Assembly (NCBI GenBank): GCA_024231955.1
Contig: JAAEPZ010000764.1
Location: 62,001-126,000, forward strand
Reading direction: 5' to 3'
Length of the DNA: 64,000 nucleotides
Origin: a bacterium
GTDB lineage: Bacteria; Krumholzibacteriota; Krumholzibacteriia; JACNKJ01
Of this stretch, positions 8,824-17,826 are shown in pieces. Position numbers and translations under genes: made by a program. The stretch's first letter is position 1. Each line of letters starts with the position of its first letter. Under the pieces are notes generated by a model. It was given only the letters and a program-made list of their open reading frames with translations, was not told the DNA's origin and ran no database searches.

Positions 8824-9573
8824 TTGAGCTACACGGTCCGTCTAGACCTCTTTGAGGGTCCACTCGATCTCTTGTTATATCTGATCCGCAAGGAAGAGAT
8901 CGAGATCACGGAAATATCAGTCGCCCGGATTACCGACCAGTATCTGAGTCATCTGGAGACGCTCCAGGCGCTCGAGTTGGACAGTGCCGGTGAATATGTG
9001 CTCATGGCCGCCACCCTGGTTCGTATCAAGAGCCGCATGCTGCTGCCCCGCCAGAATGAATTCGATGAGGAGGACGATCCTCAGCGCGACCTGGTGCACC
9101 AGCTTCAGGAGTACCGCAAGTACAAAGAGGTCGCCGGCAGACTCAGTGACCTGTCGCAGGAGCGTAGCCAGTTACACGATTTTCAACCCTCCGTGCCGAT
9201 CGATGCGCTCCGCAGCAAAGAGGAGATCTTCAGCGTGGCCTTCCCGGAACTGCTGGGGGCTCTGCGCGATGTCATGGGCACCGTGGCCCAACGCGAGATC
9301 AAGCACAGGGTTGAACTTGAGAATATCACGATCGAGGAGAAGATGGATTTCCTGCGCGGCAGGCTGCGCCAGAGATCGCGATTCATCTTCCGGGACATCT
9401 TTGCCGAAGCCGAATCCCGCCAACACATTGTAGTGTCGTTCATGGCGCTGCTGGAGCTGATGAAGGCGGGCGAGGTCTCCGTCTATCAGGAGGGGGCTTT
9501 CGCGGAGGTCTGGATCGAGATGACCGTACCGCATGATGATGAAGAGGAGCTGGCGCAAGCCGTCGGCGCTTGA
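8824..9573 (+). CDS. scpA: Segregation and condensation protein A
   Basis: 249 aa. The N-terminus shows the ScpA signature F-E-G-P-L-D-L-L-L-Y-L-I-R-K-E-E-I-E-I and continues with A-x-x-L-V-R-I-K-S-R-M-L-L-P, as in kleisins that bridge SMC heads. The C-terminal winged-helix region includes F-M-A-L-L-E-L-M-K and Q-E-G-A-F-A-E-V. The TTG start at 8824 is preceded by GTGAGGGAGAA. ScpA binds ScpB and SMC to form bacterial condensin. The gene is adjacent to scpB, as is common; length is normal. Confidence 0.93.
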   Translation: MSYTVRLDLFEGPLDLLLYLIRKEEIEITEISVARITDQYLSHLETLQALELDSAGEYVLMAATLVRIKSRMLLPRQNEFDEEDDPQRDLVHQLQEYRKYKEVAGRLSDLSQERSQLHDFQPSVPIDALRSKEEIFSVAFPELLGALRDVMGTVAQREIKHRVELENITIEEKMDFLRGRLRQRSRFIFRDIFAEAESRQHIVVSFMALLELMKAGEVSVYQEGAFAEVWIEMTVPHDDEEELAQAVGA

Positions 9574-9587
9574 CAGAAAGGGTGAGA

Positions 9588-10637
9588 ATGGATTCCGACC
9601 TGAAGAGACTGGTGGAGGCGCTGCTGTTTGCCGCTCCCGAACCGCTTTCGCTAGAACGTATCAAGAGCATCATTCCCCGCTCCGACAAGCGGACGCTCAG
9701 GGCGACGATAGCCGAGTTGGTTGCCGAGTATGACGAGCAGGAGCATGCGTTCCAGCTGGTGGAGATCGGCGGCGGCTGGCGCATCACGACACGTTCCGAA
9801 TACTCCCGCCTGATCGAGGAGATGCTCAAGGGGCAGCGCAAGGTGCGCCTGAGCAAACCGGCGCTGGAGGTGCTGTCCGTCGTCTCCTATCGTCAACCCT
9901 GTACGCGCGTGGATGTCGAGGATGTCCGCGGCGTGAACTGCGGCGGATCGTTGGCGACCCTCCTTGAACGGGGCATGGTTCGTATCACCGGACGCGCCGA
10001 GACCCTGGGGCGTCCGCTGCTTTACGGCACCACGGATGAGTTCCTCTCCTACATGGGGATCAACAGCATAGAGGATCTACCGAACCTGACCGAGATCGAG
10101 GCGCTGTTGGCGGTGCCGCGCGATGAGCGGGTCGAGGACACTCCCATCGCTGCCGAGGAGCGCCGTCTGCGTCTGGTCGAGGGGATGGAGAGCATCTCCG
10201 AGATCATGGGTGTCGATGACGCCCCCGAGCAGAGCGATATGCCCGAGGATTCCGGGACGATTGAGGCCGCGGCCGATTCCGTTGCGGATCCGGCCGAGGA
10301 GCCTGCGGCTGTCGCCGTTGCCGAGACGGCTGAGTCCGAGACGGCAGAGCCGGGCGAAGCGCCCGGGGTGGACGAGACACCCGCAACGATTGAGACAACC
10401 GAGATCACGGGTGAACAGAGCGTGACTGAGGATGAAGAGCATATCCGCCTGCTCCAGGAGAGCCTGGAGGAGGAGGTTGCCACACTCGTCGCCGCAGAGG
10501 ATGTTGTCGGCGAATTAACCAGCGGCAATATGACGGATTCCGTTGCGCAGGTGCAGTCGGGTGAGGACATCGACATCGATGCCGGGACAGAGGGGACGGA
10601 ATCCGCGACCGCAATCGCGGAAGAAGCTAGCGCTTGA
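9588..10637 (+). CDS. scpB: Segregation and condensation protein B with long acidic C-terminal extension
   Basis: 349 aa from ATG 9588, chosen because GAAAGGGTGAG lies just upstream; an in-frame TTG at 9570 overlapping scpA lacks such a site. The first ~185 residues are standard ScpB: two winged helices with L-L-F-A-A-P-E-P-L-S, V-L-S-V-V-S-Y-R-Q-P and R-G-V-N-C, then G-R-P-L-L-Y-G-T-T-D-E-F-L. Residues ~195-349 are Glu/Ala/Thr/Val-rich and strongly acidic, about 150 residues beyond the usual family length, and probably disordered. It works with ScpA and SMC in condensin. The stop overlaps the rluB start. Confidence 0.9.
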   Translation: MDSDLKRLVEALLFAAPEPLSLERIKSIIPRSDKRTLRATIAELVAEYDEQEHAFQLVEIGGGWRITTRSEYSRLIEEMLKGQRKVRLSKPALEVLSVVSYRQPCTRVDVEDVRGVNCGGSLATLLERGMVRITGRAETLGRPLLYGTTDEFLSYMGINSIEDLPNLTEIEALLAVPRDERVEDTPIAAEERRLRLVEGMESISEIMGVDDAPEQSDMPEDSGTIEAAADSVADPAEEPAAVAVAETAESETAEPGEAPGVDETPATIETTEITGEQSVTEDEEHIRLLQESLEEEVATLVAAEDVVGELTSGNMTDSVAQVQSGEDIDIDAGTEGTESATAIAEEASA

Positions 10638-11356
10638 AGACAATCAGACTGAATCGATTCATGGCTCTGGCCGGGGTGGCGAGCAGACGTCGCTGCGACG
10701 AACTGATCAAGAGCGGCAGGGTCAAGATCGACAACGAGGTTGTCGTGGCGCCCGGAACGACAATCACCCCCTCTCGACAGACGGTTACCTATAACGGGCG
10801 CGCACTGGTACTGGTGCCGCCCGTTACCTACCTTCTCAACAAGCCGCGCGGAATTATCTCCACGGCCAAAGATCCCCAGGGGAATCCCACGGTTGTCGAT
10901 CTGGCGCGGGAAGCCGGCATCAAGGAGCGAATTTACCCGGTGGGTCGTCTGGACAAGGACAGTCACGGCCTGATGGTCCTCACCAACGAGGGGGAGTTGG
11001 CCAATCGACTGATCCACCCGCGCTACGGCGTGGAGAAGGTCTATCATGTGCGGCTCAATCTGCCGATCACGAAGACGCAGATGAAGCGCTTCGCCTCCGG
11101 CCTGGAACTCACCGATGGGCGGACCAGGGTCTGCGGCATCGTTGAGGTGCGGGGGCGCGCCATCTATCGCGTGATCCTCAAAGAGGGACGCAAAAGGCAG
11201 ATCCGGCGGATGTTCGAACATCTCAATCGACGGGTGGTCGATCTGCAGCGGGTCAAGATCGGCCCCCTGGCCCTGGGCAATCTGGCCGAGGGTGCTCTGA
11301 AAGAACTTACCGGAAGAGACCTGACACGGTTGAAAAACATCATTGGACTACGATAG
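10634..11356 (+). CDS. rluB: 23S rRNA pseudouridine synthase, RluB/RsuA family
   Basis: 240 aa. An N-terminal S4 RNA-binding domain (M-A-L-A-G-V-A-S-R-R-R-C-D-E-L-I) is followed by the synthase domain with P-V-G-R-L-D-K-D-S-H-G-L-M-V-L-T-N, where the Asp of GRLD is the catalytic residue, and K-R-Q-I-R-R-M-F near the end. The family isomerises a uridine in the large-subunit rRNA (RluB) or in 16S rRNA (RsuA); the exact site cannot be read. Placement directly after scpA-scpB is a widespread gene order and favours RluB. It starts at TTG 10634, overlapping the scpB stop. Confidence 0.85.
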   Translation: MKTIRLNRFMALAGVASRRRCDELIKSGRVKIDNEVVVAPGTTITPSRQTVTYNGRALVLVPPVTYLLNKPRGIISTAKDPQGNPTVVDLAREAGIKERIYPVGRLDKDSHGLMVLTNEGELANRLIHPRYGVEKVYHVRLNLPITKTQMKRFASGLELTDGRTRVCGIVEVRGRAIYRVILKEGRKRQIRRMFEHLNRRVVDLQRVKIGPLALGNLAEGALKELTGRDLTRLKNIIGLR

Positions 11357-11435
11357 ACTGACGGAGTACCGATTGATCCTCTCCGCAACGTGTGACGGAA
11401 CGGGTTTCCGTGCGCCTGAATCAAAAGGATAGATC

Positions 11436-12545
11436 ATGGATTTCGAAAAACTGACACGCAATGAAGTCCTCAGGGTTCAACGCTACATTCCCGGCAAGCC
11501 GGTGGAGGAGTTGCAGCGTGAGCGGGGACTGGCCGAGGTCGTCAAACTGGCTTCGAACGAGAATCCATACGGTCCCGGGCAGGGTGTGCTGAAGGTTCTG
11601 GAGGAGGGGATCGGACATCTCAATCGCTATCCGGACGACAGCGCCTACTATCTTCATCGCAATCTCGCCCGCTATCTTGAGGTAAGCGAACGGCGGATAT
11701 TCATCGGCAACGGATCGGTGGAGATCCTCTATTTCCTGGCGACGCTTTTCGTCGAGCAGGGGGATAATCTCGTCTATGCCATGCCCTCGTTCGTCATCTA
11801 CGACATCGTCAGCAAGCTCTCCCTCGGCGAGGGGATCGTCGTGCCCACCGACGATGAGTTCCGCCACGATCTCGGCAGGATGCGTGAAGCGGTGAACGAG
11901 CGAACGAAACTCGTCTTTATCTGCAATCCCAACAACCCGACCGGCACCTACAACTCCGAATCCGAGTTGCGGGAGTTCATGGAGAGTATCCCCGAGAACG
12001 TTCTGGTGGTGGTGGACGAGGCCTACTACGAATATGTCCAGGCGCCGGACTATCCGCAAACCATCGAGTGGCTGGATCGCTACCCCAATCTCATCCTGCT
12101 CCGCACCTTCTCGAAGATCCATTCGTTGGCCGGGCTGCGGATCGGTTATTCGATCAGCCATCCCGAACTAGTCGGGTTGCTGGAGCGGGTGCGTCCGCCG
12201 TTCAACGTGAATTCACTGTCCCAGATGGCGGCCGACGCCTCGCTCAAGGAGATTGATCATCTGCGCATGGTGGCGAGGGAGAACAGCCTCGGCCGCAACT
12301 ACATCACCAAAAAGTTGACCAATCTCGGCTGCAGGGTTCTCCCCAGCCAGACGAATTTCGTGATGGCTTTCCTGCCGCTGGATGCGAAAGTGGCCTACGA
12401 GAAGTTGCTGGATATGGGGGTCATTGTGCGACCGATGGGCAATTTCGGCACTGATATGAATGCGATCCGCATCAGTATCGGCCTCGAAGAGGAGAACAAT
12501 CGCCTCGTGCATGCCGTCGAGGATCTACTCAAGAACAACAACTGA
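11436..12545 (+). CDS. hisC: Histidinol-phosphate aminotransferase
   Basis: 369 aa, normal length for a fold-type I PLP aminotransferase. Visible motifs: L-A-S-N-E-N-P-Y-G-P near the N-terminus, C-N-P-N-N-P-T-G-T, V-V-D-E-A-Y-Y-E-Y, and the PLP-binding Lys227 in T-F-S-K-I-H-S-L-A-G-L-R-I-G-Y. This set is typical of HisC, which converts histidinol phosphate and 2-oxoglutarate to imidazole-acetol phosphate and glutamate; some relatives act on aromatic amino acids, which would also suit the neighbouring aroA. ATG 11436 is preceded by AAAAGGA. Confidence 0.88.
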   Translation: MDFEKLTRNEVLRVQRYIPGKPVEELQRERGLAEVVKLASNENPYGPGQGVLKVLEEGIGHLNRYPDDSAYYLHRNLARYLEVSERRIFIGNGSVEILYFLATLFVEQGDNLVYAMPSFVIYDIVSKLSLGEGIVVPTDDEFRHDLGRMREAVNERTKLVFICNPNNPTGTYNSESELREFMESIPENVLVVVDEAYYEYVQAPDYPQTIEWLDRYPNLILLRTFSKIHSLAGLRIGYSISHPELVGLLERVRPPFNVNSLSQMAADASLKEIDHLRMVARENSLGRNYITKKLTNLGCRVLPSQTNFVMAFLPLDAKVAYEKLLDMGVIVRPMGNFGTDMNAIRISIGLEEENNRLVHAVEDLLKNNN

Positions 12546-12561
12546 AACGGGACGTACGCGT

Positions 12562-13965
12562 TTGTTTTACGAGATAACACCGGCCAAGAAATTCAAGGGC
12601 CGCTGGCAGGCTGCAGGCGATAAATCGTTGACCCACCGCGCCTTCATTTTCAACGCACTGGCCAAGGGCACTGCACAGATTCTCAATGCCAACGGCGGCG
12701 ATGATTGCGGCCGCACGCGGGAGATCCTCACGGCAATGGGTGTCGGTATCGAGCCGTTGGAAAAGAATGCCTGGGAGATCACGGGTCGTGACGGGCGGTT
12801 CGAACAGCCTGAGGGTGCGTTGGACGCGGGCAACTCCGGTACGACAATCCGTCTGCTGGCCGGACTGCTCGCAGGGCAGTCATTCACCACCACAATAGCC
12901 GGCGATGAATCCCTGAACCGTCGCCCCATGGCCAGGATCGCCGACCCTCTGACTGCGTTGGGGGCGGAGGTGACCACCGCCGAGGGGGGAACTCCGCCGC
13001 TTACCGTCAAGGGGGGCGATCTGCAGGGGGGGACCTGGGAGAGTCCGGTGGCCAGCGCTCAGGTCAAAAGCGCCTTCCTCCTCGCGGCTTTGCAGGCGGA
13101 GGGGGATTCCTCCTTTCTCGAGCCCTATTTGAGTCGCGACCACAGCGAGCTGATGTTGACGCGGATGGGTATCGAACTTGAGCGTGAAGAGCACGCCCAA
13201 CCCGACGCCGAGGACGATTGCGACGATGCTGGCGTCGATGCCGCTGAGGGCGTCGAGGAGAGGGAGGATGAGACAGCGTCCGCGCGGCGGGGCTGGATCC
13301 GTCTGACCGGTCCCCAGACCCTGCAGGCCATGGATTGCCGGATCGCGGGCGACATCTCATCTGCGGCCTTCCTGCTGGCGGGAGGATTACTGGTGGAGGG
13401 GGGGAACATCCTGGTCAAGAATGTCGGGGTCAACCCGACCCGCGCGGGTTTCCTCAATGTGGTCGAGCGGATGAAGGGCAAGCTGGCCCTCTACAATCCC
13501 AGAGAGGAGGCGGGGGAGCCCGTCGCCGATATTCTGGTGCAGGCGACCCGTCTGGAGGCGACCAGGATCGAGGGTCGGGAGGTGCCGGGTCTGATCGACG
13601 AGATCCCGATTCTCGCCGTGCTCGCCGCCTGCGCGAAGGGGGAGAGCCGCTTCCACGAACTGGGGGAGCTGCGGCACAAGGAGAGTGACCGGCTGGCCCG
13701 CACCGCCGAGATGATTACGGCATTCGGCGGCAGGGTGGAGGTGCGTGGAGACGGGATGATCATCAACGGCGGAGGGCGACGTCGCGGTGTGGAGTTCGAT
13801 TGCGGCGGCGATCACCGTCTGGCGATGGCGGCGACCATCATGGCCCTGGTCAGTCGCGGATCGAGTGTAATCAAAAACGTGGATTGTGTCGGCACCAGCT
13901 TCCCGGAGTTCGCCGGTCTGACCCGTCGGTTTTCCGGTAAGGCCATGAAAGTGGTGAACAAGTGA
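12562..13965 (+). CDS. aroA: 3-phosphoshikimate 1-carboxyvinyltransferase (EPSP synthase) with an acidic insertion
   Basis: 467 aa from TTG 12562, chosen because M-F-Y-E-I-T-P starts the first beta strand; the frame is open upstream but runs back into hisC. Motifs: D-K-S-L-T-H-R-A near the N-terminus (PEP/shikimate-binding Lys), L-D-A-G-N-S-G-T-T-I-R-L-L and E-S-L-N-R-R-P-M, H-K-E-S-D-R in the C-terminal half and G-D-H-R-L-A-M-A near the end. It joins PEP to shikimate 3-phosphate in aromatic amino acid synthesis. Residues ~208-243 are an Asp/Glu/Ala-rich insertion that I do not expect in the family. The stop TGA overlaps the start of the cmk-plsC fusion. Confidence 0.9.
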   Translation: MFYEITPAKKFKGRWQAAGDKSLTHRAFIFNALAKGTAQILNANGGDDCGRTREILTAMGVGIEPLEKNAWEITGRDGRFEQPEGALDAGNSGTTIRLLAGLLAGQSFTTTIAGDESLNRRPMARIADPLTALGAEVTTAEGGTPPLTVKGGDLQGGTWESPVASAQVKSAFLLAALQAEGDSSFLEPYLSRDHSELMLTRMGIELEREEHAQPDAEDDCDDAGVDAAEGVEEREDETASARRGWIRLTGPQTLQAMDCRIAGDISSAAFLLAGGLLVEGGNILVKNVGVNPTRAGFLNVVERMKGKLALYNPREEAGEPVADILVQATRLEATRIEGREVPGLIDEIPILAVLAACAKGESRFHELGELRHKESDRLARTAEMITAFGGRVEVRGDGMIINGGGRRRGVEFDCGGDHRLAMAATIMALVSRGSSVIKNVDCVGTSFPEFAGLTRRFSGKAMKVVNK

Positions 13966-15371
13966 GTATGATAATCACCATAGACGGCCCCGCAGCCAGC
14001 GGCAAAAGCACAACTGCCCGCGCTGTGGCCAGCCATCTGGGGATGGCTTTCCTCGACACGGGTGCTCTCTACCGCTCCATCACACTGGCCGCCATGAGAG
14101 CCGGCATCGAACCCGTCGAGGGACCGGCCATGGAGGAGCTTCTGTCCGGTCTGGAGCTGAGTTACGAGTACGTGGACGGAGATGCCCGGCTGCTGCTGGC
14201 GGGTGTGGACATCAGCGCCGAGATCCGCACCTCCGAGGTGACGGCCCTGGTCAGCCCCTACAGCGCACTGGCCTGCGTGCGGCGTGAAATGGTGAAACTG
14301 CAGCGTGGATTCGCCGAGGGTCGCGACCTGGTGGCCGAGGGGCGGGATATGGGGAGTGTCGTGTTCCCCGATGCGCCGTTGAAGGTGTTTCTGAAATCGG
14401 ATCCCGAGGAGCGCGCCCGGCGTCGTGTTCGGGATTTCGAGGGGCAGGGGCGGGAGGTCGATCTGGCCACGGTGCTGGCGGAGCTCAGGCAACGGGACGA
14501 ATACGATTCGGGTCGGGAGCATTCGCCGCTGATCACCCCTGCCGATGCGGTCATCCTGGACAACAGCCGATTGAGTATCGAGGAGCAGGTGGAGGCGGTT
14601 GTGAAGCTGGCCGTCGAGCGGAGAGCGCTCTTGCCCGGAGCCGATGAAGCGGTCGAAGTCGAAGAGACAGAGAGCGCGGCCGCCGTCAATCTGTCCCTTG
14701 CCGATCTGTTGCTCCCGCCCGAGAAGCTCCGGGGGCTGCCGGTTCCCCGCATGAGCCCGCATTATCGCGCCGTCTGGCATATCCTGCGCGGGCTGTTCCG
14801 TCTGCTGTACGGGATCCGTTTCCACAACGAGGAGCAAAGCGCGGTTGGCGGACCGTTGCTGGTGGCGGCCAATCACATAGCCGCGATCGATCCTCCGGTC
14901 AGCGGCACCATCATGCACCGCGAACTCACTTTTGTGGCCAAGCGGGAGCTGTTCATCCCGGTATTCGGACGACTGATCGCCAAATTCGGGGCAATTCCCA
15001 TCAATCGGGGGAAATTCGATCGCGTCTGTATGGATTTGATTCACAAGCGGTTAGCTTCCGGCGGCACCGTCATCATCTTCCCCGAGGGTACCCGCAAGCC
15101 GGTCGGCAAGCTGGGACGTCCCAAGGTCGGTCTGGGCATGATCGCGGCTGAAACCGGTGCTCCGGTGCTGCCGCTTTACATCAAGGGGACGACCCGTCTG
15201 GGACGTGCGTTCTTCCGGCGCAGCCGTATCGATGTCTATCTGGGGCGGCATCTGCAGATCGAACCGCTCGTCGCCGCCGGGCTGGAGGGGCGTGATCTCT
15301 ACACCGCTTTCGGACGGATTGTGATGGAGGAGATCGCCCGTCTGCAAGGGGAGGCCGGGGGGGCGAATTAG
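13962..15371 (+). CDS. cmk: Cytidylate kinase - 1-acylglycerol-3-phosphate acyltransferase fusion
   Basis: 469 aa. Residues 1-~220 are cytidylate kinase: I-D-G-P-A-A-S-G-K-S-T-T P-loop, F-L-D-T-G-A-L-Y-R, G-R-D-M-G-S-V-V-F-P and D-P-E-E-R-A-R-R-R. A Glu/Ala-rich linker follows (~225-245). Residues ~260-469 are a PlsC acyltransferase: N-H305-I-A-A-I-D310 catalytic motif, P-I-N-R-G-K substrate motif and F-P-E375-G-T-R. The kinase makes CDP from CMP; the acyltransferase makes phosphatidic acid from lysophosphatidate, so both domains feed the CDP-diacylglycerol route. The GTG start overlaps the aroA stop (an in-frame ATG lies two codons on). rpsA follows, as cmk-rpsA do in many bacteria. Confidence 0.9.
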   Translation: MSMIITIDGPAASGKSTTARAVASHLGMAFLDTGALYRSITLAAMRAGIEPVEGPAMEELLSGLELSYEYVDGDARLLLAGVDISAEIRTSEVTALVSPYSALACVRREMVKLQRGFAEGRDLVAEGRDMGSVVFPDAPLKVFLKSDPEERARRRVRDFEGQGREVDLATVLAELRQRDEYDSGREHSPLITPADAVILDNSRLSIEEQVEAVVKLAVERRALLPGADEAVEVEETESAAAVNLSLADLLLPPEKLRGLPVPRMSPHYRAVWHILRGLFRLLYGIRFHNEEQSAVGGPLLVAANHIAAIDPPVSGTIMHRELTFVAKRELFIPVFGRLIAKFGAIPINRGKFDRVCMDLIHKRLASGGTVIIFPEGTRKPVGKLGRPKVGLGMIAAETGAPVLPLYIKGTTRLGRAFFRRSRIDVYLGRHLQIEPLVAAGLEGRDLYTAFGRIVMEEIARLQGEAGGAN

Positions 15372-15518
15372 CTCCCTCCCCATCCGGCTCTATGCCCCCC
15401 GTCGGTCGGACGGCCCCCTGGACTCAAAGTCGCCCGGAGAAACAAGTTCCGGAATCGTAACCCCCCGTGAAAAACCGACCCCGCCTATTGCATTTCGACC
15501 TGCTTTTCCTTATTGTAA

Positions 15519-15539
15519 CCCGGCTCGGTGTATGCCGGG
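15519..15539 (+). promoter_or_regulatory. Hairpin in the rpsA leader
   Basis: CCCGGC and GCCGGG flank a nine-base loop about 33 bases before the rpsA start. No T-run follows. It could act in translational control of S1 or mark the end of the upstream unit; the sequence does not decide. A weak promoter-like pair (TTGCAT at 15488, TATTGT at 15511, 17-base spacing) lies just before it. Confidence 0.3.
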
Positions 15540-15571
15540 CCTTTAACTAATCGTAAGGAGGAAACGCGAAC

Positions 15572-17749
15572 ATGAACTTCGACCAAGAATCCCCGCTGGG
15601 CCCTGAGGATAGTCAGGTGAGCTCCGAAATTAATTCGGGAGGGGGTGAAAGCGAAACCACGACCGTGGCATCGAGTGATGGCACGGCCGCAGTGATGACC
15701 AAGGCGCAGATGCTGAATAAGGCACTGGGTCTGTCCGTCGAATTACTGAACGACGGTAGGGTTGACGAGCGCAAGCCTGAGGATTTCGAGGCGCAGATGC
15801 TCCAGTACGAGGACACTCTCAAAGAGATCAAAGAGGGTGAAATCGTCAAAGGCGTCGTTCTCCATATCGGAGAGAACGAAGTGCAGATCAATGTTGGCTT
15901 CAAGAGCGAAGGCTACATCGGACGCAGTGAGTTCGGCAGCAGCGAAGTGCAGGAGGGCGATGAAATCGACGTCTTCCTGGAGAGTCTGGAGGATCAGGAC
16001 GGTCTGGTCGTCCTGTCCAAGGAGAAGGCCGATTTCCTGAAAGTCTGGGATACGATCAAAGAGGCCTACGACGCCGGGAACATCATGGATGGTACCGTCG
16101 ATCGTCGGATCAAGGGCGGACTGGTTGTTCGCTTTCTCGGAGTCGACGCGTTCCTGCCCGGAAGCCAGGTCGCACTGCGGCAGGTTCCGGATCTGGAAGC
16201 TCTCATCGAGCAGACCTTCTCCTTCAAGATCATCAAGCTCAACAAGCGCCGCCGGAACATCGTGGTCAGTCGCCGCGTGGTTCTCGAAGAGGAGCGCAAC
16301 CTGCTCAAGGCCAAGATCATCGAAGAGCTTGAGAAGGGCCAGGTCCGCAAGGGTACCGTCAAGAACATCACCGATTTCGGCGCCTTCGTCGACCTCGGCG
16401 GCATCGACGGCCTGCTGCACCTGACCGACATGAGCTGGGGTCGCCTGAGCCACCCGAGCGACATCGTCAACATTGGTGAAGAAATTGAGGTCAAGGTCCT
16501 CGATATCGATCTGGAGCGGGAGCGCATCAGCCTGGGTCTCAAGCAGCTCAAGAGCTACCCCTGGGACGATGTCGATACCAAGTACCAGGTCGAAACCCGC
16601 GTTACCGGTAAAGTCGTTTCGATCACCGATTACGGTGCATTCGTCGAGTTGGAGAAGGGCGTCGAGGGTCTGATTCACATCAGCGAGATGTCCTGGACCC
16701 GCCACGTCAAGCACCCAAGCAAGATCGTGTCGATCAATCAGGAAGTGGAAGCCGTCGTGCTGTCCGTCGACCGGGAGAACGAGAAGATCAGCCTGGGTCT
16801 CAAGCAGACCGAGCCGGATCCCTGGGACACCCTGGACGAGAAGTACCCGATCGGCGCCATCGTGCCCGGCAAGGTGCGCAACCTGACCAACTTCGGTTCC
16901 TTCGTGGAGCTCGAAGAGGGGATCGACGGCCTGGTCCACATCAGCGATATGAGCTGGACCAAGCGTGTGCGTCATCCTCGTGAGATCCTGAACAAGGGCG
17001 ACGAGATTGAGGTCGTGATCCTTTCGATCGACAAGAAAATCCGCCGCATCAGCCTGGGCATCAAGCAGCTGACTCCCGATCCCTGGTTGGAGCTCAGCTC
17101 CAAGTACGTCGAGGGCACCTGTGTCGAAGCCAAGGTCGTCCGTCCGCTCGAGCGTGGCGTTGTAGTCGAGGTCGAGGATGGTGTGGAGGGATTCATCCCC
17201 CTGAGCCATCTCGGCGATCGCGGCATCAAGCGCCCCGGTGAGCACTTCGAGGAGAAGGATGAACTGCCCGCGAAGGTGATCAAGGTCGACCATGAAGGTC
17301 GCCGGATCGTCCTGTCGGTCAGTGATCGTCTCCGCGACGAGGGGACGGAATTGTTGCAGGAGTTCATGGACAAATACGGCGAGGCCCGTTTCCAGATCAA
17401 AGAGGAGGCTGAGGAGTCAGCTCCGGCTGAGGCATCAGCACCGGCTGAGGCATCAGCTCCGCCTGAGGCATCAGCTCCGCCTGAGGCATCGGCTCCGACT
17501 GAGGAGACCGCGCCCGTTGAAGCTGCAGCTCCGGCTGAGGAACCAGCTCCGGCTGAGGAATCAGCTCCGGCTGAGGAGTCAGCTCCGGCTGAGGAATCAG
17601 CTCCGGCTGAGGAAACAGCTCCGGCTGAGGAAACAGCTCCGGCTGAGGAATCGGCTCCGGCTGAGGAGTCAGCTCCGGCTGAGGAGTCAGCTCCGGCTGA
17701 GGAATCGGCTCCGGCCGTTGACAAGGATGAGGAAAAAGGCGAAGCCTAG
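15572..17749 (+). CDS. rpsA: 30S ribosomal protein S1 with a repeated acidic C-terminal tail
   Basis: 725 aa; family members are usually about 400-600. Six S1 RNA-binding domains follow each other from about residue 85 to 600, the middle ones showing the canonical G-x-V-x-x-I-T-D-F/Y-G-A-F-V-x-L-x-x-G-V-x-G-L-I-H-I-S-x-M-S-W pattern. The N-terminus is a Ser/Thr/Glu-rich ~60-residue segment. After the sixth domain, residues ~615-716 are 17 hexapeptide repeats of the type E-S-A-P-A-E. S1 binds mRNA on the 30S subunit and helps start translation of structured or leaderless messages. TAAGGAGG lies just upstream of the ATG, a near-perfect ribosome site. Confidence 0.95.
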   Translation: MNFDQESPLGPEDSQVSSEINSGGGESETTTVASSDGTAAVMTKAQMLNKALGLSVELLNDGRVDERKPEDFEAQMLQYEDTLKEIKEGEIVKGVVLHIGENEVQINVGFKSEGYIGRSEFGSSEVQEGDEIDVFLESLEDQDGLVVLSKEKADFLKVWDTIKEAYDAGNIMDGTVDRRIKGGLVVRFLGVDAFLPGSQVALRQVPDLEALIEQTFSFKIIKLNKRRRNIVVSRRVVLEEERNLLKAKIIEELEKGQVRKGTVKNITDFGAFVDLGGIDGLLHLTDMSWGRLSHPSDIVNIGEEIEVKVLDIDLERERISLGLKQLKSYPWDDVDTKYQVETRVTGKVVSITDYGAFVELEKGVEGLIHISEMSWTRHVKHPSKIVSINQEVEAVVLSVDRENEKISLGLKQTEPDPWDTLDEKYPIGAIVPGKVRNLTNFGSFVELEEGIDGLVHISDMSWTKRVRHPREILNKGDEIEVVILSIDKKIRRISLGIKQLTPDPWLELSSKYVEGTCVEAKVVRPLERGVVVEVEDGVEGFIPLSHLGDRGIKRPGEHFEEKDELPAKVIKVDHEGRRIVLSVSDRLRDEGTELLQEFMDKYGEARFQIKEEAEESAPAEASAPAEASAPPEASAPPEASAPTEETAPVEAAAPAEEPAPAEESAPAEESAPAEESAPAEETAPAEETAPAEESAPAEESAPAEESAPAEESAPAVDKDEEKGEA
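17414..17719 (+). repeat. 17 tandem 18-base units coding the S1 tail hexapeptide
   Basis: Units read gag-gaa-tca-gct-ccg-gct with drift; early units are A-S-A-P-A/P-E, late ones E-S/T-A-P-A-E. Later copies are more alike at DNA level than earlier ones, which suggests expansion at the 3' side by slippage. Reading frame is kept throughout. Confidence 0.95.
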
Positions 17750-17767
17750 GCTGGCCTTTGCAGAGTC

Positions 17768-17810
17768 AATAGGGAGGTCGGCTCGGGCTGACCTCCCTAT
17801 TTTGTTGTTT
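17768..17810 (+). terminator. Strong intrinsic terminator after rpsA
   Basis: A perfect 12-base stem (AATAGGGAGGTC with GACCTCCCTATT), ten-base loop and a T-rich tail (TTTGTTGTTT) 19 bases after the rpsA stop. Confidence 0.9.
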
Positions 17811-17826
17811 CACTCTCGGGAGAGGT

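Noticed and set aside
12460..12561. Upstream extension of aroA into hisC
   Set aside because: The extra 34 residues lie in the hisC coding end and resemble nothing in EPSP synthases; TTG 12562 fits the family start.
15743..17293. 516-codon open frame on the minus strand opposite rpsA
   Set aside because: Asp/Leu/Val-rich shadow of the S1 repeats.
17414..17719. Repeats considered as a CRISPR array
   Set aside because: Contiguous 18-base coding units with no spacers, in frame with rpsA.
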